NCBI RefSeq assembly: GCF_000720115.1
Contig: NZ_JOIR01000006.1
Span: 172,318 to 236,317 of the forward strand
Length of the DNA stretch: 64,000 nucleotides
Source: Streptomyces sp. NRRL F-2580
Lineage (GTDB): Bacteria > Actinomycetota > Actinomycetes > Streptomycetales > Streptomycetaceae
Direction: 5' to 3'
Positions 60,322-64,000 of this stretch are shown here, in pieces. A model generated the notes under the pieces. The model saw only the letters and a list, made by a program, of their open reading frames with translations, was not told where the DNA came from and did no database searches. Both the position numbers and the translations under genes were made by a program. How positions within the stretch are numbered: position 1 is the stretch's first letter; every line of letters starts with the position of its first letter.

Positions 60322-61647
60322 ATGGGCGATCCGTCCGTGGCGTTGCCGGGCGGGGCCGATCCGGCCGTGCGCACGCGCGAACTGCGGCGGGCCCATGCGG
60401 CGTTCACGCGGGACGGGCGGGTCGAGGCGCCGGTCCGGGCGGTCATCGCGCGGTCCTGGCGGCGGTGTGCGCGGGCCCGGCTCAGCCCGGAGTGTGCGCC
60501 CCGGGTGGAGCTGGCGGAGGCGGAGCTGCGGTCGTACCGCGAGGAGCACCCGCTGGCCCGGGCGATGCCGCTGTTCCGGGACCTCGTCGGGGCCTTCGCC
60601 GCGCACGGGGCGCATCTGCTGGCGGTGTGCGACGCGCGCGGCAGCCTGTTGTGGGTGGAGGGCGAACCGGGCACGCTGCGGCGGGCGGAGCGGCTCGGTT
60701 TCGTGCCGGGTGCGCGCTGGGCGGAGACGGCGATGGGCACCAACGCGCCGGGTACGGCGGTCGCGGTGGGCGAGCCGGTGCAGGTGTTCGGTGCCGAGCA
60801 CTTCAGCCGCCGGGTGCACCCGTGGACCTGTGCGGCGGCCCCTGTGCGGGATCCTCGGACGGGCAGAGTGCTGGGCGCGGTGGACATCACCGGCGGCGAC
60901 GGCCTCGCCCACCCCCACTCCCTTGCCTTCGTGCAGGCGGTGGCCCGGGCGGCGGAGGCCCAGCTGACGCTGCTCGCCCCCGGCCCGCGGGCCGCCGGGG
61001 ACAGCCTGACGGCCCTCGGCCAGGACGAGGCACTCCTGGTCACGGGCGGGCGCAGGATCCGGCTCGGCCGGCGGCACAGCGAGATCATGGCCCTGCTCGC
61101 GCACCATCCCGAGGGCTTGTCGGGCGAGGAGCTGGCGGTCGCCCTGTACGAGGACGAGTCGGTGTCACCGGTGACGTTGCGCGCCGAGATGTCCCGGCTG
61201 CGCGCCCTGCTCGGGCCCGGGGCGCCGCTCTCGCGCCCCTACCGCGCGGCCGGTCCGCTGGCCGCCGATTTCACCGCCCTGACCCGGCAGTTGGCGGCCG
61301 GAGCGGTCTCCGCGGCCCTCCACCACTACCCCGGGCCGCTGCTGCCGGCCTCCACGGCGCCCGGCATCGTCCGGCTGCGCCGGCGGATCGAGGACCAGGC
61401 GCGGGCGGCCGTGATCGCCCGGGCCGATGCGGGGCTGCTGACCGACTGGGTGTGCAGCCCGTGGGGCGCGGACGACCCGGAGGCGTGGCGGGCTCTGGCG
61501 GCGGCGCTGCCGCCGGCGGACCGGTCGGCCGCGCTGGCCCGCCTACGCGCCCTGGACCGTGAGCTCGGTGCGCGAGGGGACGGTGTGGCGGTGGCGGCGC
61601 GGCGTCGTGGACGGCGTGCAACGTATCCGCAACCTGCCGGCTCCTAG
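60322..61647 (+). CDS. GAF-domain regulator of the aldehyde dehydrogenase gene (AcoR-like N-terminus)
   Basis: A 441-aa protein. Residues ~85-230 contain the GAF domain with [32 protein letters not shown] and [20 protein letters not shown], as in the sensory N-terminus of AcoR-type activators. The sigma-54 AAA domain of AcoR is missing, replaced by a winged helix ([44 protein letters not shown]). ATG 60322 follows GGGAGGG. It is 55 bp upstream of an aldehyde dehydrogenase in the same direction, typical for a co-located activator of that gene. Inducer unknown, possibly an aldehyde. Confidence 0.85.
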   Translation: MGDPSVALPGGADPAVRTRELRRAHAAFTRDGRVEAPVRAVIARSWRRCARARLSPECAPRVELAEAELRSYREEHPLARAMPLFRDLVGAFAAHGAHLLAVCDARGSLLWVEGEPGTLRRAERLGFVPGARWAETAMGTNAPGTAVAVGEPVQVFGAEHFSRRVHPWTCAAAPVRDPRTGRVLGAVDITGGDGLAHPHSLAFVQAVARAAEAQLTLLAPGPRAAGDSLTALGQDEALLVTGGRRIRLGRRHSEIMALLAHHPEGLSGEELAVALYEDESVSPVTLRAEMSRLRALLGPGAPLSRPYRAAGPLAADFTALTRQLAAGAVSAALHHYPGPLLPASTAPGIVRLRRRIEDQARAAVIARADAGLLTDWVCSPWGADDPEAWRALAAALPPADRSAALARLRALDRELGARGDGVAVAARRRGRRATYPQPAGS

Positions 61648-61702
61648 CCTCCGTTCGAGCGCCGTCCGACGGTGGCCGGCGCCCGGCAAAGGGGAGGACA
61701 CC

Positions 61703-63226
61703 ATGGCCCGTTACGCTGCGCCCGGTACCGAGGGGTCGCTCATGTCGTACGCGTCCCGCTACGACCACTTCATCGGCGGCGAGTACGTCGAGGCCGCCCG
61801 CGGCCGGTACTTCGACAACCCCTCCCCCGTCAACGGGCAGCCCTTCACCGAGGTCGCGCGCGGCAGCGCCGAGGACGTGGAGCGGGCGCTGGACGCGGCG
61901 CACGCGGCCGCGCCCGCGTGGGGGCGGACCTCCATCACCGAGCGGTCGACGCTCCTGCTGCGGATCGCGGACCGGATGGAGCAGAACCTGGAGTCCCTCG
62001 CCCTCGCCGAGAGCTGGGAGAACGGCAAGCCGATCCGCGAGACGCTGGCCGCCGACATCCCCCTCGCGATCGACCAGTTCCGCTACTTCGCGGGGGCGCT
62101 GCGCGCGCAGGAGGGGGCGCTCAGCCAGATCGACGAGGACACGGTCGCCTACCACTTCCACGAGCCGCTGGGCGTGGTCGGCCAGATCATCCCGTGGAAC
62201 TTCCCGATCCTGATGGCGGTGTGGAAGCTGGCCCCGGCACTGGCCGCCGGGAACACGGTGGTGCTGAAGCCCGCCGAGCAGACCCCGGCGTCGGTGCACT
62301 ACTGGCTGGGCCTGGTGGCCGACCTGCTCCCGGCGGGCGTGGTGAACATCGTCAACGGCTTCGGTGAGGAGGCCGGCAAACCGCTCGCGTCCAGCCCGCG
62401 CGTGGCGAAGATCGCCTTCACCGGCGAGACCGCCACCGGGCGGCTGATCATGCAGTACGCGGCCGAGCACCTGAAGCCGGTCACCCTGGAACTCGGCGGC
62501 AAGAGCCCGAACCTCTTCTTCGACGACATCTGGTCGACGGACGACGACCTACGCGACAAGGCCCTGGAGGGCTTCGCCATGTTCGCGCTCAATCAGGGCG
62601 AGGTGTGCACGAGCCCGTCGCGCGCGCTGATCGAGCGGGGCCGGTACGGGGACTTCCTCGACGCGGCCGTGGCCCGGACCGAACTGATCGTGCCGGGGCA
62701 CCCGTTGGACACGGACACGATGATCGGCGCGCAGGCCTCCGAGGAGCAGCTGAAGAAGGTCCTGTCGTACGTGGAGATCGGCCGGCAGGAGGGCGCGAAG
62801 GTCCTCACGGGCGGCGCGCGCATCGACCACGGCGGCGATCTTGCCGGTGGCTACTACGTCCAGCCGACCATCTTCGAGGGCGACAACCGCATGCGGATCT
62901 TCCAGGAGGAGATCTTCGGCCCGGTGGTGTCGGTGACCTCCTTCCAGGACTTCGACGACGCCGTACGCATCGCCAACGACACGGCGTACGGCCTGGGCGC
63001 GGGCGTCTGGACCCGCGACATCAACACGGCGTACCGCGCCGGCCGCGCGATCCAGGCGGGCCGGGTCTGGACGAACTGCTACCACGCCTACCCGGCCCAC
63101 GCTGCTTTTGGCGGCTACAAGCAGTCCGGCATCGGGCGCGAGACCCACAAGATGATGCTGGAGCACTACCAGCAGACGAAGAACATGCTGGTCTCGTACT
63201 CGCCCAAGCGCCTCGGCCTCTTCTAA
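61703..63226 (+). CDS. NAD(P)+-dependent aldehyde dehydrogenase
   Basis: A 507-aa ALDH-superfamily enzyme that oxidises aldehydes (probably acetaldehyde) to acids. [34 protein letters not shown] is the coenzyme-binding strand, FTGETATG the Rossmann turn, LELGGKSPN the general-base Glu, and GEVCTSPSR holds catalytic Cys302. The C-terminal [17 protein letters not shown] is typical of the ExaC/AldB-like group. ATG 61703 after GGGGAGG. It is transcribed after the GAF regulator and ends in a stem-loop terminator. Confidence 0.95.
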   Translation: MARYAAPGTEGSLMSYASRYDHFIGGEYVEAARGRYFDNPSPVNGQPFTEVARGSAEDVERALDAAHAAAPAWGRTSITERSTLLLRIADRMEQNLESLALAESWENGKPIRETLAADIPLAIDQFRYFAGALRAQEGALSQIDEDTVAYHFHEPLGVVGQIIPWNFPILMAVWKLAPALAAGNTVVLKPAEQTPASVHYWLGLVADLLPAGVVNIVNGFGEEAGKPLASSPRVAKIAFTGETATGRLIMQYAAEHLKPVTLELGGKSPNLFFDDIWSTDDDLRDKALEGFAMFALNQGEVCTSPSRALIERGRYGDFLDAAVARTELIVPGHPLDTDTMIGAQASEEQLKKVLSYVEIGRQEGAKVLTGGARIDHGGDLAGGYYVQPTIFEGDNRMRIFQEEIFGPVVSVTSFQDFDDAVRIANDTAYGLGAGVWTRDINTAYRAGRAIQAGRVWTNCYHAYPAHAAFGGYKQSGIGRETHKMMLEHYQQTKNMLVSYSPKRLGLF

Positions 63227-63236
63227 GCCCACGAGA

Positions 63237-63276
63237 GACGGCGCCTGAGCTGGGCTTTTGCCCGGCATGCGCCGTC
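63237..63276 (+). terminator. Stem-loop terminator after the aldehyde dehydrogenase gene
   Basis: Outer arms GACGGCGC (63237-63244) and GCGCCGTC (63269-63276) pair perfectly, with an inner GC-rich stem (GCTGGGC / GCCCGGC) around TTTT. It starts 10 bp after the stop codon. No U-run follows, as is common in Streptomyces. Confidence 0.75.
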
Positions 63277-63415
63277 AGCTCGACCCGCTTCAAGCGATTC
63301 ACGGTTGACACCGTTCCTCCCCGTTCCTCCCACCCATCTCCCGATCCCGGCCGACTCTTCCGGACCCGTCACGGACCAAACTCCCCTCGACCAGGGGCAG
63401 CTGCCGGAACAAGGT

Positions 63416-63846
63416 CTAGAGCCGCCCCGCGTCCTCGGTGATGCCGCGCTTGCGGCCCGCGTTGGTCATCATCAGCCGGAGCTTCCACGTCGGCAGCTGC
63501 GCCGCGTGCGGATGATGTTCGCCAAGACCAGAGCGTCGCCCGGGTCGGACTTTTTGCGGCTCACACCGTGCCGGTCCCGGTATCGGGAGGCGGCCATCGG
63601 GTTGACCGCGAAGATCTACCGCGGGCCGGTCCGCAGAGTGGCGACGAGCAGCCCGCGACTGGTCTCGATCGCTACCGGGATCGGCGACTCGGCATTGTCG
63701 CCGTGCTCGGCCAGGAGGTCGAGCAGGAGCTGGTAGCCGTCCAGGTCGTCGTTGATACGGCACTTGGCCAGCAGCTTGCCGGTGTGGCCGATGATCGCGA
63801 CGTCGTGATGTCCCTCCGCCCAGTCGATCCCGCAGAACACGTCCAT
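63416..63846 (-). pseudogene. IS110-family transposase remnant (frameshifted)
   Basis: ATG 63846 starts MDVFCGIDWAEGHHDVAIIG with the first DEDD catalytic Asp, followed by GQLLAKCRINDD-like LLAKCRINDDLDGYQLLLDLLAEHG and IPVAIETSRGLLVATL (second acidic residue region), then a stop and frame change. The following sequence, in another frame, reads IFAVNPMAASRYRDRHGVSRKKSDPGDALVLANIIRT, the continuation of the same protein, before losing homology. It lacks the C-terminal half of the transposase and cannot function. This marks the right end of the window as an insertion-prone region. Confidence 0.78.
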
Positions 63847-63962
63847 ACCCTGCCCCTTCGCCGATGCTGTTCTTGCAGGCAGTACGCGGGCCGCACGGCG
63901 CACTAGTAGGGCTTTGTTAGCTGGCCTTGTCACGTTGGGCCTCTGGTAGTTCGCTGGTTGGT

Positions 63963-64000
63963 ATGAGGGCTGGGGAGCTTGCTGCGGTTCGGGTCCGGTT
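63963..64000 (+). CDS. Possible start of a transposase (IS701-like?), cut by the window edge
   Basis: Only 12 codons (ATG AGG GCT GGG ..., MRAGELAAVRVR) are visible, reading away from the IS110 remnant. The sequence GELAAVR resembles the N-terminus of IS701-family transposases seen in streptomycetes. It is too short for a firm call. Confidence 0.25.
   Translation, partial: MRAGELAAVRVR

Noticed and set aside
1..64000. tRNA, rRNA, attachment sites, phage integrase
   Set aside because: No cloverleaf-compatible sequence with CCA-adjacent stem or rRNA core motif and no integrase was noticed by reading; a dedicated search (tRNAscan, Infernal) was not possible, so absence is not proven.

Overview
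The window is a chromosomal segment of a Streptomyces (or very close relative). The evidence is a very high G+C content with G/C at almost every third codon position, frequent GTG/TTG starts behind GGAG-type ribosome binding sites, and several genus-typical blocks: a conservon (cvnA-D), the SNF2/SWIM pair, a HelD-type RNA polymerase recycler, a streptothricin-type acetyltransferase and a WS/DGAT. No tRNA, rRNA, CRISPR array or complete prophage was recognised. Functions are assigned from motifs read by eye; no database search was possible.

Layout. 0-4.4 kb: end of a ferredoxin-NADP reductase, a lipoprotein, an ArsR regulator with an Old Yellow Enzyme, and a WS/DGAT acyltransferase. 4.7-10.7 kb: a BNR-repeat protein, then a probable light/B12 locus made of a MerR-cobalamin photoreceptor-like regulator, an ECF-type sigma factor, a CPD photolyase and an SDR-DUF2867 protein; an identical 18-bp motif lies in front of the regulator and in front of the sigma gene. 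10.8-15.7 kb: uracil-DNA glycosylase, a CbiX-like protein, a lactonase, a bacterial nitric oxide synthase and a streptothricin acetyltransferase. 15.9-24.6 kb: HelD, a FUSC exporter, an amino-acid permease with a universal stress protein, a phosphatase, a split DUF1275 gene, an Lrp regulator and a HAD hydrolase. 24.7-30.8 kb: P450, flavin monooxygenase-like protein, MltG, and an ABC exporter divergent from a MarR gene with a clear palindromic operator.

30.9-45.3 kb: a giant FAD/Fe-S D-lactate-type dehydrogenase, a strongly asymmetric ABC exporter pair, an adenylation-domain remnant, a carboxylesterase, a YdjM-like membrane protein, an SF2 helicase with thioesterase TesB and YchJ, and a Streptomyces-specific regulator-like protein. 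45.5-51.6 kb: a conservon (cvnABCD) with a second roadblock gene nearby and a MHYT sensor upstream. 51.7-55.9 kb: methyltransferase, MpaB-like oxygenase, an unknown protein, a Trp-rich 59-aa ORF, a divergent isoprenyl diphosphate synthase and a 60-aa membrane protein. 56.1-63.2 kb: a badly altered SNF2 gene (DExx-box region replaced by a Gly-Ser repeat, C-terminal motifs deleted, a 23-bp perfect inverted repeat), its SWIM partner, and a GAF regulator with aldehyde dehydrogenase. The right edge is insertion-sequence debris (IS110 remnant and possibly the start of another transposase).

The most unusual items are the altered SNF2 gene, the shared promoter motif of the light/B12 locus together with a sigma gene lacking its own stop codon, the one-active-site ABC pair, the tandem palindromes in front of the OYE gene, and the Trp-rich ORF next to a ComQ-like isoprenoid synthase.
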